A DNA stretch of 64,000 nucleotides from Thomasclavelia spiroformis DSM 1552 (GTDB taxonomy: Bacteria > Bacillota_I > Bacilli_A > Erysipelotrichales > Coprobacillaceae), in assembly GCF_025149465.1 (NCBI RefSeq), contig NZ_CP102275.1:1178001-1242000 (forward strand). The letters are read 5' to 3'. Below, piece after piece: positions 35,486-44,882 of this stretch. A model generated the notes under the pieces. That model made no database searches. It saw nothing but the letters and a program-made list of their open reading frames with translations, and was not told where the DNA came from. The position numbers and the translations under genes are program-made. Each line of letters starts with the position of its first letter. Within the stretch, counting starts at the first letter, position 1.

Positions 35486-37579
35486 ATGTTGAATTTTCGT
35501 AACAATATCCATAAAATTAAATTTTATGGAGCCTTAGAACAAGCAAAAGAAAAAAAGAATCAACAAGGTAATATTCTTACAAGACGATTAATTATTTTAC
35601 TTTGTATAGTAGTTACAATTTCATCAGTAATGGCTACACGACTTGCATATATTCAATTTAGTGCAGCTGATGAATTAGCAGTTAAACTTGAAAAATATGG
35701 AACTGCAACATATACAACAGATGCTCCACGAGGAGAAATTGTTGATCGTAATTATACAAAATTAGTTCAAAATGTTAATGTGATTTGTGCTACATATTAT
35801 GCACCTAAAAAAATAACAAATAATCAATTAAAAAAGTCAGCAAGATTTTTAGCAGATACGATTAACTTTGATACTTCAACAATATCAAAACGTAATAAAA
35901 AGGATTATTTTATTATTGCATATCCAAAATTAGCAGATGATTTAGTTAGTGATGAAGAAAAAAGTAAACTTCAAAATCAAGATAATTATGATGATGCGCT
36001 TTTAAAATTACAAATCGAACGTATTAGTGATGAAATGTTGGAAAAATATATGGATGAAGATACTTTAAAATATACACATTTTTATTATTTAATGCGAAGT
36101 TGTACTAGTGGTTCATCAATTTTAGCAGAAGGACTAACAGAACAAGAAGCAAGTATTATTGGTGAAAATGCAGATATTTTACCCGGAATCAAAATAACTA
36201 CTGATTGGTCACGTCAGTATGTTTATAATAATGAATTTAGTCAAGTTTTAGGTAAAGTAACAACTAAAAAACAAGGTCTACCAGCTGAACAAAAAGATGA
36301 ATTGTTAGCGTTAGGATATCAAAATGATTCACGTATTGGAGTATCTGGTTTAGAAGCACAATATGAAGATATTTTAAGAGGTAGTGATAGTAGTTATACA
36401 TTAAACTACGATGAAAATGGTAATCCAATTGTTACTAGTTCAAAATCAGGTATTGCGGGGTCAAATATCCGTTTAACAATTGATTGGCAGTTACAGCAAT
36501 TTGCTGATCAATTAATAGAAAATGAATTAAAGACAATGAATGGTCAAAATAAATTCTTTAATAAAATGTTCTTTACCATGATTGATCCTTATACTGGAGA
36601 AATTTTAGTAATGTCTGGTAAAATGATTGATAAAGAGACTGGTGAGGTAACTGATTATGCTGCTGGAAATTATTTAGATGCCAATTTGATTGGTTCTACT
36701 ATTAAAGGTGGAACATTATATACAGGATTTAAAGAAGGTCTTATTACACCAGGAACGGTGTTTGTAGATGAGCCAATTAAAATTAAAGGAACTGAACCAA
36801 AAAAATCATATCGTAATATGGGTGCTATCGATGAAGTTGATGCAATGGCATATTCATCAAACGTTTATATGTTTAGAATTGCAATGCTTTTAGGTGGTGC
36901 TAACTATGTATATGATGGACCATTAAAAATAAATGATGAAGCTTTTGATATTTTAAGAAGAGATTTGGGTGAACTTGGTTTAGGCGTGAAAACTGGACTT
37001 GATGTTCCATATGAAGAATTAGGAGTTCATCGTGATCGAAATAGAACCGGAGGTTTTTTACTAGATGCTTCAATTGGACAGTATGATACATATACAAATA
37101 TTCAATTAGCTCAATATGCAGCTACTTTAGCTAATGGTGGAAAAAGAATTAAACCACATTTATTATTAGATTCATACACTACTGATTCAGATGGAATAGC
37201 TAATGCTAATTATGTTGCTAAAACTGAAGTCTTAGATGATGTATCAGCTCAAACTACTGCGTTTAATCAAATAAAACAAGGAATGCGTGCTTGTGTAACC
37301 CGCAGTAATGGTACATCTAATAAGTATTGGTCTAGCAAACCGTATATTACATATGCAAAAACCGGGACAGCTGAAGATTATACAGGAACTGGAAAAACCG
37401 ATTATCCAAACCACTTACAAATTGGATATATTCAAGCTGATGAAAATTCTGAACCAATCGTTGCTTTTGCTTGTGTTGCGATTCGTCAAACTGTTGCTTC
37501 TGATAATTCTTCAAGCTCTGCACCATATATTTCACAAGCAATTGTTGATGAATATGTAAAAAAGTATGGCTTAAATTGA
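35486..37579 (+). CDS. Class B penicillin-binding protein (transpeptidase)
   Basis: A 697-aa bitopic PBP that cross-links peptidoglycan. A cytosolic N-tail (1-31) is followed by one transmembrane helix (~33-53), a PBP dimerisation domain (from APRGEIVDRN), and the transpeptidase domain. Active-site motifs: S404TIK (SxxK), S457SN and K625TG. The residues before SxxK (NLIGSTIKG) differ from the common PGSTFK. No PASTA domain is present, which argues against a full SpoVD/PBP2x; it is closer to PBP2B/FtsI. Preceded by AAGGAGGCAAGGA, no neighbours in the operon. Confidence 0.87.
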   Translation: MLNFRNNIHKIKFYGALEQAKEKKNQQGNILTRRLIILLCIVVTISSVMATRLAYIQFSAADELAVKLEKYGTATYTTDAPRGEIVDRNYTKLVQNVNVICATYYAPKKITNNQLKKSARFLADTINFDTSTISKRNKKDYFIIAYPKLADDLVSDEEKSKLQNQDNYDDALLKLQIERISDEMLEKYMDEDTLKYTHFYYLMRSCTSGSSILAEGLTEQEASIIGENADILPGIKITTDWSRQYVYNNEFSQVLGKVTTKKQGLPAEQKDELLALGYQNDSRIGVSGLEAQYEDILRGSDSSYTLNYDENGNPIVTSSKSGIAGSNIRLTIDWQLQQFADQLIENELKTMNGQNKFFNKMFFTMIDPYTGEILVMSGKMIDKETGEVTDYAAGNYLDANLIGSTIKGGTLYTGFKEGLITPGTVFVDEPIKIKGTEPKKSYRNMGAIDEVDAMAYSSNVYMFRIAMLLGGANYVYDGPLKINDEAFDILRRDLGELGLGVKTGLDVPYEELGVHRDRNRTGGFLLDASIGQYDTYTNIQLAQYAATLANGGKRIKPHLLLDSYTTDSDGIANANYVAKTEVLDDVSAQTTAFNQIKQGMRACVTRSNGTSNKYWSSKPYITYAKTGTAEDYTGTGKTDYPNHLQIGYIQADENSEPIVAFACVAIRQTVASDNSSSSAPYISQAIVDEYVKKYGLN

Positions 37580-37650
37580 AAAAAAGCTAGTAATTAGAAT
37601 AAGACTGTGTTAATATATTTAACGGAAGTTTACAAATGGAGGTGTAACTA

Positions 37651-37800
37651 ATGAGAGAAAATATAATTCTTAAATGTACTGAATGCGGTGAAGAAAATTA
37701 CATTAATACAAAAAATAAAAGAAATCATCCAGATAGAATGGAAGTTAATAAATATTGTCCAAGATGTAATAAAAAAACTGTACATAAAGAAAAAAAATAA
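37651..37800 (+). CDS. rpmG: 50S ribosomal protein L33
   Basis: A 49-aa zinc-type L33: [18 protein letters not shown], and the second pair [16 protein letters not shown]. Both CxxC pairs are intact (C+ form). GGAGGTG precedes the ATG by 9 bases. A compact terminator directly follows the stop. It is short enough to be missed by automatic calling. Confidence 0.95.
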   Translation: MRENIILKCTECGEENYINTKNKRNHPDRMEVNKYCPRCNKKTVHKEKK

Positions 37801-37820
37801 GCCTAACGGCTTTTTTTCTT
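37799..37820 (+). terminator. Terminator of rpmG
   Basis: AAGCC-TAAC-GGCTT hairpin followed by a run of T's. Confidence 0.85.
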
Positions 37821-37836
37821 TATAGGAGGATAGATT

Positions 37837-38445
37837 ATGAAGGTAAAGACTTTATTATTAGGAAATATGCAAACAAATTGTTATATTGTCAGTGATGATG
37901 ATCATCATTGTTTTATTGTTGATCCTGGCGATAATGGTAAAAAGGTAATTAAATTTTTAAACGATAACGAATTAATTTTAGATGCAATTTTATTAACACA
38001 TGGACATTTTGATCATATCGGAGCAGTTGATTATATATATGAACATTGTCATTGTCCTATTTATATTCATCAAGAAGATATTGCATTGTTGCATGATGCA
38101 AAAGCAAACCTTTCAATTTTTGAAGTACCATTTGTAGTTAATGCACCAGTAATAGCTAGTAATGAAAAAATGAAAATTGGAAATTTTGAAATTAACTGGT
38201 TACATTTACCAGGACATTGTCCTGGTTCTTCAATGATTTATTTACCTAAAGAAAGTGTTATTTTTTCTGGTGATGTGTTGTTTAATGGTTCAATTGGAAG
38301 ATTTGATTTTCCAAATTCATCAAAGCATGATACAAGTACGTCTTTAAATAAGATTAAAGAATATGATTTTGATGCAATTGTTTATCCAGGACATGGTCCT
38401 GCAACCTCATTAAAACAAGAACAAGCAAGTAATCCTTATTTATAA
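37837..38445 (+). CDS. MBL-fold hydrolase, YqgX/glyoxalase II-like
   Basis: A 202-aa hydroxyacylglutathione-hydrolase-like protein. All metal ligands are seen: THGHFDHIG (HxHxDH), LPGHCPGS, FSGDVLFNGSIGR and YPGHGPAT. It is the short single-domain form common in Firmicutes, lacking the C-terminal glutathione-binding domain of true glyoxalase II, so the physiological substrate is open. AGGAGG lies 7 bases before the ATG. Confidence 0.85.
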   Translation: MKVKTLLLGNMQTNCYIVSDDDHHCFIVDPGDNGKKVIKFLNDNELILDAILLTHGHFDHIGAVDYIYEHCHCPIYIHQEDIALLHDAKANLSIFEVPFVVNAPVIASNEKMKIGNFEINWLHLPGHCPGSSMIYLPKESVIFSGDVLFNGSIGRFDFPNSSKHDTSTSLNKIKEYDFDAIVYPGHGPATSLKQEQASNPYL

Positions 38446-38508
38446 GAAATATTTAGCATATTAGTGATTGTTTATGATATAATTATTAATGTATCTGGAG
38501 GAATTGAG

Positions 38509-38856
38509 ATGGAACTATACAATAAAGAGTTATTAAAAAAATTAAAAGATGAAATTGGTGCAACTAATTATTATATGCCAAAAAAATTATTTGAAAATGC
38601 AATGTTTAGAAACATTCGTTTAGAAACTAAATTGGCTTATGTTGCAATATTGGATGTTTTATTAAAGAAACCTACTTATAATCAAGAAAATAAAGCTTTA
38701 TTAAAAGTGGATAATCCTATGATTGTAAAAACGTTAGCTATTTTAGCTAATAAAGAAGTTGATCAAAATAAAATTAATAAATATTTAGATGAATTAATGG
38801 AAGCAAATTTAATTGAAATGAATAAACAAGATATTTTTGTTTATTGTTTAAGCTAA
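38509..38856 (+). CDS. Small winged-helix protein resembling the RepA_N replication-initiator domain
   Basis: A 115-aa protein. ATG at 38509 has GGAGG 7 bases upstream. NYYMPKKLFENAMFRNIRLETKLAYVAILDVLL closely follows the start of RepA_N (replication initiator A) domains, in which this segment forms a winged helix. The rest (DQNKINKYLDELMEANLIEM) fits the last helix and wing. No plasmid genes surround it, and the C-terminal part of a real initiator is missing. It may be a stand-alone chromosomal DNA-binding protein. It abuts the CDF gene by one base. Confidence 0.55.
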   Translation: MELYNKELLKKLKDEIGATNYYMPKKLFENAMFRNIRLETKLAYVAILDVLLKKPTYNQENKALLKVDNPMIVKTLAILANKEVDQNKINKYLDELMEANLIEMNKQDIFVYCLS

Positions 38857-38857
38857 G

Positions 38858-40024
38858 ATGTTTAAAATATTAATAAAAAAATGGATTAAGAATTATAATG
38901 ATGTAAATAATTCGCAAGTAAGAGAAAAATATGGGACACTTTGTTCAACTTTATCAATAATATGTAATATAATATTGGTAATTTTTAAATTTACAATCGG
39001 GGTTATTACTAATAGTATTGCAATTCAAGCTGATGGGTTAAATAATTTATCTGATGTAGGTAGTAATTTAGCTTCGTTATTTGGTTTTAAGTTAGCAAAT
39101 AAACATCCTGATGAAACTCATCCTTATGGTCATGGAAGAGTTGAATATGTTGCAGGATTGATTATTGCTTTTCTTATTTTATTAGTAGGTATTCAATCAT
39201 TAAAAGATTCGATTATAAAAATTATAGAACCACAAAAAGTTACATTTACTTTTGTAGCTGTAATTATTTTAATTGTTTCAATTTTAATTAAATTGTGGAT
39301 GGCATCATTTAATCGTTATGCTTCAAAGAAAATTAATTCTGCAACATTATTGGCAGCTAGTCAAGATAGTTTAAATGATGTTATTGCTACTTTAGCTACT
39401 TTAATTTCTTTGATTTTATCGTTATATACAGATTTTGCAATTGATGGCATAATGGGAGCAATTGTATCGCTTATTGTTTTAAAAGCGGGAATTGAAATAT
39501 TTAAAGATACCGTTAATCCACTACTAGGAATGGCGCCAGATAAAGATTTAATTAAAGATATTGAAAATTATATTTTATCGTTTCCAACTGTACTTGGAAT
39601 TCATGATTTAATGATGCATGATTATGGTCCGGGTAGGAGATTTTTAACATTACATGTTGAAGTTGATAGCGATAATGATATTATGCTAGTTCATGATGAG
39701 ATGGATGTAATTGAAAGAGCTATTTTGGATAAATATCATATCTTAACAACAATTCATATGGACCCAATTGATTCAAATGATATTTTAACTAATGAATTAA
39801 AACAAATTGTTTTAAAAGTTGTTAAAAATATAAATAAACAATATAGCATACATGATTTTAGAATTGTAACTGGGCCTACTCATACAAATTTGATTTTTGA
39901 TGTTTTAATCCCATCAAATGATCAAATAAAACACGATCTTTTAAAAGAACAAATTAATGAAAAACTACAAAATATAAATCCGAATTATCAAACTGTAATG
40001 CAAATAGAACACAGTTTTGTATAA
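38858..40024 (+). CDS. Cation diffusion facilitator (CDF) transporter
   Basis: A 388-aa efflux pump for divalent metals driven by proton exchange. There are six transmembrane helices in the first ~220 residues. The metal-site pattern is present: AIQADGLNNLSDVGSN in TM2, DETHPYGHGRVEYVAG between TM2 and TM3, and AASQDSLNDVIAT in TM5. A cytosolic ZT-dimer domain follows, with an extra ~80-residue C-terminal extension. The DxxxD-type sites permit Zn, Mn or Fe; the metal cannot be fixed. It starts one base after the RepA_N-like stop. Confidence 0.88.
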   Translation: MFKILIKKWIKNYNDVNNSQVREKYGTLCSTLSIICNIILVIFKFTIGVITNSIAIQADGLNNLSDVGSNLASLFGFKLANKHPDETHPYGHGRVEYVAGLIIAFLILLVGIQSLKDSIIKIIEPQKVTFTFVAVIILIVSILIKLWMASFNRYASKKINSATLLAASQDSLNDVIATLATLISLILSLYTDFAIDGIMGAIVSLIVLKAGIEIFKDTVNPLLGMAPDKDLIKDIENYILSFPTVLGIHDLMMHDYGPGRRFLTLHVEVDSDNDIMLVHDEMDVIERAILDKYHILTTIHMDPIDSNDILTNELKQIVLKVVKNINKQYSIHDFRIVTGPTHTNLIFDVLIPSNDQIKHDLLKEQINEKLQNINPNYQTVMQIEHSFV

Positions 40025-40027
40025 ATA

Positions 40028-40080
40028 AAAAAGAGGTTTTACGAATTAACTTTAAAAAGTTATTCGTTTAAACCTCTTTT
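40028..40080. terminator. Long bidirectional terminator
   Basis: AAAAGAGGTTT pairs with AAACCTCTTTT, and CGAATAACTTT/AAAGTTATTCG-type inner pairing continues it; it separates the CDF gene from natB. Confidence 0.75.
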
Positions 40081-41251
40081 ATGCTCTAAAAATTATTTCT
40101 TCTTTTTCATACATCATTTTAGCACCAATCATGGCAATAATAACATAAACTACTGACCAACCTATTGTCATATATAAATGTGTATAATTTAACTGATTAA
40201 AAATAATCTCCTTAATTACAACAACTACATTTAAGATAGGAATATTCATCATTGTCGTTGAAACAGCGCTTGGTTCCATGTACATTGTAATAACAGAAAG
40301 TAATACAGGAACTAAAGTTACTGGTGTTAAATATGTATTTGCTTCTTTTAGTGATCGAGCATAAGTCGATACTAACAACATGACAGCAGAAATAAATATT
40401 ACATATAGCACCGCTAATAAGATAATCAAAAGCATTCCTTGAATTGATAAATCAATTGAAAAAGCCATCATATCACTTAATCCAAATTTAAATGCTAATA
40501 ATAATCCAACAGCAGATAGAATTGACGTTATTGTTCCAAATGTTGCTGTAACAATTAGTTTTCCAATTAGAATTGAACTTCTTGAAACCGATGTAGAAAG
40601 CAATGGTTCTAATGTTCCGCGTTCTTTTTCCCCAGCTCCTAAATCAGTCGCAATTGGAACAATTCCAGAACCAGAATAACCGATGATCATCATTGGGATT
40701 AGCATTCCTAGCATCATTAATGATACACTATCAGCTTCACTATCTTTAGCATGTTCATTGTAAGTAAATGGTTTTAAAATATCACTAGATAAATTATTCT
40801 GCTCTAAATAAGTTGCCAAATAATTATTTTGGTAGTTACTGAACATTGTTTGTACTGTACTAATTGCTGTTAAAGCACGTTGTGAAGTTGTATCATAATA
40901 TAGATCAACTTCAGGAGTTTTGCCTTGAAGTAATAATTCATTGATATCATTGGCAATCACATATGCCGTTATTTTGCCATCATAAGCATCATTGATTGGA
41001 TCATTACTTTTAACTAATTCATAAATATTAGATTCATTAAAAAGAGTTGATATTTCTGGATTATTAGTTTCTAAAACAATTTTATATTTATTATCTTCAC
41101 TAGGTGAAGCTAAATCACTAACTGATGAAAAGATGAAAGTAAATAATAATGGCATAATAATAATTGGAATAACAAATGTCATTAACAATGTTTTTCGATC
41201 TCTTAAAATATCTTTAAATTCTTTTTTTACAATAGTCATTATATTACTCAT
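40079..41251 (-). CDS. natB: ABC-2 type permease (NatB-like)
   Basis: A ~390-aa export permease. One N-terminal helix (FVIPIIIMPLLFTFIFS) is followed by a ~150-residue external domain and five C-terminal helices, the NatB/YhaP layout. GAGEKERGTLEPLLSTSVSR is the conserved coupling segment. ATG at 41251 overlaps natA by 8 bases and uses the GGAGG within natA. With NatA it probably exports Na+ or a toxic compound; specificity is inferred from resemblance only. Confidence 0.83.
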   Translation of the reverse strand: MSNIMTIVKKEFKDILRDRKTLLMTFVIPIIIMPLLFTFIFSSVSDLASPSEDNKYKIVLETNNPEISTLFNESNIYELVKSNDPINDAYDGKITAYVIANDINELLLQGKTPEVDLYYDTTSQRALTAISTVQTMFSNYQNNYLATYLEQNNLSSDILKPFTYNEHAKDSEADSVSLMMLGMLIPMMIIGYSGSGIVPIATDLGAGEKERGTLEPLLSTSVSRSSILIGKLIVTATFGTITSILSAVGLLLAFKFGLSDMMAFSIDLSIQGMLLIILLAVLYVIFISAVMLLVSTYARSLKEANTYLTPVTLVPVLLSVITMYMEPSAVSTTMMNIPILNVVVVIKEIIFNQLNYTHLYMTIGWSVVYVIIAMIGAKMMYEKEEIIFRA

Positions 41252-41975
41252 CTTGCATCCCTCCAATACATTCAATAAATAAATCTTCAAGACTATCTTT
41301 TTGATAATCTTTTTTCAATTGTTCGATTGTCCCACTAGCAACAATTTTACCTTTATGAATAATAATAATTCGATCACATAGCTTTTCTGTTTCATACATA
41401 TTATGACTAGAAAAAACAATTGCTTTGTTGTCTTTTTTACATTTTAAAATAAAATCATGGATAAGCTTACTTGATAAAACATCTAGACCAGTAGACGGTT
41501 CATCAAATAACATTACATCAGGTTGATGAATGATACTTCTTGCCAGTGATACTTTTTGTTTCATTCCACGACTATACTTTCCTACTGGGCGATCAATATA
41601 ATCGCTCATTTCTAGTTCACTTGCAATTTTATTAACAGCTTGATTTGCTTCTAAATCACTCATCCCATTTAATTTTGCAAAATAAATCATATTTTCTCTT
41701 CCGGTTAAACGATCATATAAAGCCACATCACCACCAAATAAAATTCCAATTCTTTCTCTAATTTTATTAGGATTATCAATAATATTATAACCATCAATCG
41801 TAGCATTTCCAGAAGTTGGTTTTAACATTGTTGCTAACATTCTTAAAGTAGTTGTTTTACCAGCGCCATTTTCTCCTAACAATCCAATAATTTCACCTGG
41901 ATTTACTTCAAAAGAAACATTGTCAACCGCAGTTACTTTTTTGAACTTTTTTGTTAAATTTTCGACTCTTAACAT
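41244..41975 (-). CDS. natA: ABC transporter ATP-binding protein (NatA-like)
   Basis: A 243-aa ATPase: Walker A GENGAGKTT, signature YSRGMKQK, Walker B VMLFDEPSTGLD and the switch His in VFSSHNMYE. AAAGGGGG precedes the ATG. First gene of the two-gene natAB operon, read divergently from the methionine uptake operon. Confidence 0.87.
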   Translation of the reverse strand: MLRVENLTKKFKKVTAVDNVSFEVNPGEIIGLLGENGAGKTTTLRMLATMLKPTSGNATIDGYNIIDNPNKIRERIGILFGGDVALYDRLTGRENMIYFAKLNGMSDLEANQAVNKIASELEMSDYIDRPVGKYSRGMKQKVSLARSIIHQPDVMLFDEPSTGLDVLSSKLIHDFILKCKKDNKAIVFSSHNMYETEKLCDRIIIIHKGKIVASGTIEQLKKDYQKDSLEDLFIECIGGMQDE

Positions 41976-42075
41976 ATTTATCCCCCTTTATAGTATATAA
42001 TTATTCTAAACTAAAAAAGTCATATTATCAAAGCATTTAGTAACTTTTAAATGTATTACTTTAATAAAATAGTAC

Positions 42076-42104
42076 TTGACTTTTAAAAAAGTTTTAGTTA
42101 ATAT
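42076..42104 (+). promoter_or_regulatory. Promoter of the T-box/metNIQ transcript
   Basis: TTGACT, 17-base spacer, TAATAT. It is placed just before the start of the T-box leader. Confidence 0.65.
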
Positions 42105-42109
42105 TATGT

Positions 42110-42356
42110 CAACGACGATGAAAAGAAGAGTAGTTTACATCTCCTTTGTAGAGAGTCCTTGTTTGGTGAAAAAGGGTAAGTGGCTGTAAATGAAGATGGT
42201 CTTGGAGTTTTATAGGCGATATTTAGTCTATAGCGGGTGCGCCCGTTAGAGCGCTAGAGTATGATGGTACTCGATGAGGTTATTATTGTGAGATAATAAT
42301 GAATTAAGGTGGTAACACGGGTTAGAACTCGTCCTTTGTCAAGGGCGAGTTTTTAT
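42110..42356 (+). promoter_or_regulatory. T-box leader, probably reading tRNA-Met
   Basis: A ~245-base leader with the layout of T-box riboswitches: a long stem I (GATGAAAAGAAGAGTAG start, then AGAGAG), and the T-box sequence AAGGTGGTAACACGGG at 42306-42321 that pairs with the tRNA acceptor end. A terminator hairpin follows (42326-42356). The likely specifier codon is AUG at 42196-42198 (GAAG-AUG-GUC), so uncharged tRNA-Met would permit read-through into metNIQ. This agrees with the genes downstream. A nearby AUG at 42190 is an alternative position for the same codon. Confidence 0.9.
42326..42356 (+). terminator. T-box regulated terminator
   Basis: AACTCGTCCTT pairs with AAGGGCGAGTT around TGTC and is followed by TTTT; its 5' arm competes with the antiterminator formed by the T-box sequence. 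Confidence 0.88.
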
Positions 42357-42372
42357 ATTATAAGGAGGATTT

Positions 42373-43377
42373 ATGATTGAAATAAAAGAAGTGAGTAAAA
42401 TTTATGATTTAAAAAATCGTAAAGTAGTAGCCGTTGATAATGTTTCATTATCAATTAATGATGGTGATATTTTTGGAATAATTGGTTATAGTGGAGCAGG
42501 AAAATCAACACTTGTAAGAATGATCAATCAATTAGAAAGACAAGATAAGGGAAAGATTTTGATTGATGGACATGAATTAAATAAATTGTCACCTAAACAA
42601 CTTAGACAATTACGAACTAAAATTGGAATGATTTTTCAACATTTTAATTTATTATGGTCAAGAACAGTTAGTGAAAATATTGAATTAGCTTTACAAATTG
42701 CTGGAATCAAAGAAAAACATAAACGCCAACAAAGAGTTAAAGAATTAGTTGATCTAGTGGGATTGACAGGTCGTGAAAATGCTTATCCAAGTGAATTATC
42801 AGGAGGACAAAAACAAAGGGTAGGGATTGCAAGGGCCCTAGCTAATGATCCTAAAATTTTACTATGTGATGAAGCTACTAGCGCTTTAGATCCTGATACA
42901 ACTAAATCAATTTTAGATTTACTATTAGAAATTAATCGTAAATTAGAAATTACAATTGTGATGATCACTCATCAAATGGAAGTAGTCCAAAAAATTTGTA
43001 ATCGTGTAGCAGTAATGTCTGAAGGTAAGGTTGTTGAAGAAGGTAATGTAAAAAAAATATTTACTATGCCAAAACATTCTGTAACTAAAAGTTTTATACG
43101 TGATATTAAAAATAATAATGAATTTGATTTAGATGTGTTAAAAAACATTTATTCAAATGGTAAGTTATTAAAAGTTATTTTTAATGAAAATACTAGTAGA
43201 ACACCAATTTTAACTAATGTAATTAGACAATGTGATTCATTTATTAATGTAATTGAAGCTAATTTGACGAATACAATTGATAGTTCATTTGGAATTATGA
43301 TTTTAGAAGTTACAGGTGATTATGAAAAAGTAATTGAATTATTTAATAAATATCATGTTGAAGTGGAGGTGATGTAA
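42373..43377 (+). CDS. metN: Methionine ABC importer, ATP-binding protein
   Basis: A 334-aa ATPase for D/L-methionine import. P-loop GYSGAGKST at 38-46, Q-loop IFQHFNLLWSRTV, signature LSGGQKQR, Walker B ILLCDEATSALD. The C-terminal ~90 residues form the NIL domain that binds methionine and causes trans-inhibition. AAGGAGG 7 bases upstream. Adjacent to metI with no gap. Expression is governed by the T-box leader. Confidence 0.95.
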   Translation: MIEIKEVSKIYDLKNRKVVAVDNVSLSINDGDIFGIIGYSGAGKSTLVRMINQLERQDKGKILIDGHELNKLSPKQLRQLRTKIGMIFQHFNLLWSRTVSENIELALQIAGIKEKHKRQQRVKELVDLVGLTGRENAYPSELSGGQKQRVGIARALANDPKILLCDEATSALDPDTTKSILDLLLEINRKLEITIVMITHQMEVVQKICNRVAVMSEGKVVEEGNVKKIFTMPKHSVTKSFIRDIKNNNEFDLDVLKNIYSNGKLLKVIFNENTSRTPILTNVIRQCDSFINVIEANLTNTIDSSFGIMILEVTGDYEKVIELFNKYHVEVEVM

Positions 43378-44043
43378 ATGAATGATATTTTAGAAAATAT
43401 CGATATAGATGCAATGATTAATGCCTTAGGTGAAACATTATTTATGACAGTTGTTTCTTTGATTTTTGCAGTAATTATTGGATTAATTTTAGGAATAGCT
43501 ATTTATTTAACACAAGAAGATAGTTTATACCCTAATAAACCTGTTAATAAAGTTTTGAATTTAATCGTTAATATTTTAAGAGCGATTCCGTATATTATTT
43601 TATTGATGATTATTGTACCATTAACTACTGCTTTAGTAGGTTCAATGATAGGAGCCAAAGCAGCTTTACCTTCATTGATTTTATCAAGTGCACCATTTTA
43701 TGGAAGAATGGTTATGATCGCTTTAAATGAAGTAGATAGTGGTACAATCGAAGCAAGTAAAGCAATGGGAGCTAGTAATTTCCAAATTATTACTAAAGTA
43801 CTAATTCCTGAAGCAAAACCTGCTTTAATTTCTTCAGTTACTGTAATGGCAATTTCATTAGTTGGTTATACAGCTATGGCTGGAGCCATTGGTGCTGGTG
43901 GGTTAGGTAATTTAGCATATTTATATGGAATGGCTAGAAATAATAATTATATTATGTATACAGCAACTATTTTGATATTGATTATTGTATTTATTATACA
44001 AATTATTGGTGATTATTTTGTAAGAAAGTTAGATAAGAGGTAG
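43378..44043 (+). CDS. metI: Methionine ABC importer, permease
   Basis: A 221-aa permease with five transmembrane helices and the MetI coupling motif around SKAMGASNFQIITKVLIPEAKPAL. AMAGAIGAGGLGNLAYLYG is the family's conserved end. GGAGGTGA lies before the ATG. Confidence 0.95.
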   Translation: MNDILENIDIDAMINALGETLFMTVVSLIFAVIIGLILGIAIYLTQEDSLYPNKPVNKVLNLIVNILRAIPYIILLMIIVPLTTALVGSMIGAKAALPSLILSSAPFYGRMVMIALNEVDSGTIEASKAMGASNFQIITKVLIPEAKPALISSVTVMAISLVGYTAMAGAIGAGGLGNLAYLYGMARNNNYIMYTATILILIIVFIIQIIGDYFVRKLDKR

Positions 44044-44048
44044 AAAAG

Positions 44049-44867
44049 ATGAAAAAATGGTTATTAACAATTATAAGTTTAGTATTAGCAGTTACATTAA
44101 CTGCTTGTGGTGGTAATGCAAGTGATGAAAATACTTTAGTAGTAGGGGCCACATCAAAACCACATGGCGATATTTTAGAAGAAGCTAAAAATATTTTAAA
44201 GGATGAATATGACATTGATTTAGAAATTAAAATTTTTGATGATTATTTTATTTTTAATCGTGCTTTAGATGCTGGAGATCTTGATGCAAATTATTTTCAA
44301 CATCAACCTTTTTTTGAAGATTCTGTAGAAACTAATGGTTATGATCTCGTTAATTTAGGTGGTATTCACATTGAACCATTTGGATTTTATTCTAAACAAA
44401 TCAAAAGTATTGATGAACTAAAAAAAGATGATGTAATTATTATTTCGAATTCTGCTGCTGATTATGGCCGTGTACTTTCTATTTTAGATAAAGCCGGAGT
44501 AATTGAATTAGATAAAAATGTAAAAGTTCAAAATTCAACAACTAAAGACATTGTATCAAATCCTTTAAATTTAGAATTTAAAGAAATCAAGCCAGAAATC
44601 TTAACTAGTGCCTATGAAAATAACGAAGGTGCATTAGTTGCAATTAATGGAAACTTCGCAATTGATGCTGGTTTAAACCCAACAAAAGATGCAGTTCTTT
44701 TAGAATCTGCAAGTCAAGATAATCCATATGTAAATATTGTTGCTTGTAAAAAAGGTAGTGAAAACGATAAAAAAATCAAAGCTTTAATGGAAGTATTAAA
44801 ATCTGATCAAATTAAAGAATTTATTACTTCAACATATAGTGATGGTTCAGTAATCCCAGTAAATTAA
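44049..44867 (+). CDS. metQ: Methionine-binding lipoprotein
   Basis: A 272-aa NlpA-family lipoprotein. The lipobox is LTAC (Cys20). LVVGATSKPHGDILEEAK and ALDAGDLDANYFQHQPFFED are typical of MetQ ligand binding. It captures methionine and passes it to MetI. Six bases after metI. Confidence 0.94.
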   Translation: MKKWLLTIISLVLAVTLTACGGNASDENTLVVGATSKPHGDILEEAKNILKDEYDIDLEIKIFDDYFIFNRALDAGDLDANYFQHQPFFEDSVETNGYDLVNLGGIHIEPFGFYSKQIKSIDELKKDDVIIISNSAADYGRVLSILDKAGVIELDKNVKVQNSTTKDIVSNPLNLEFKEIKPEILTSAYENNEGALVAINGNFAIDAGLNPTKDAVLLESASQDNPYVNIVACKKGSENDKKIKALMEVLKSDQIKEFITSTYSDGSVIPVN

Positions 44868-44882
44868 AAATGGAGGCAAAAA

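Noticed and set aside
36900-37559. Several 60-80-codon frames on both strands inside the PBP gene
   Set aside because: They are shadows of the PBP coding sequence; no start signals and no similarity to known proteins.
38464-38508. An earlier start for the RepA_N-like protein
   Set aside because: No ribosome site before it, whereas GGAGG lies 7 bases before the ATG at 38509.
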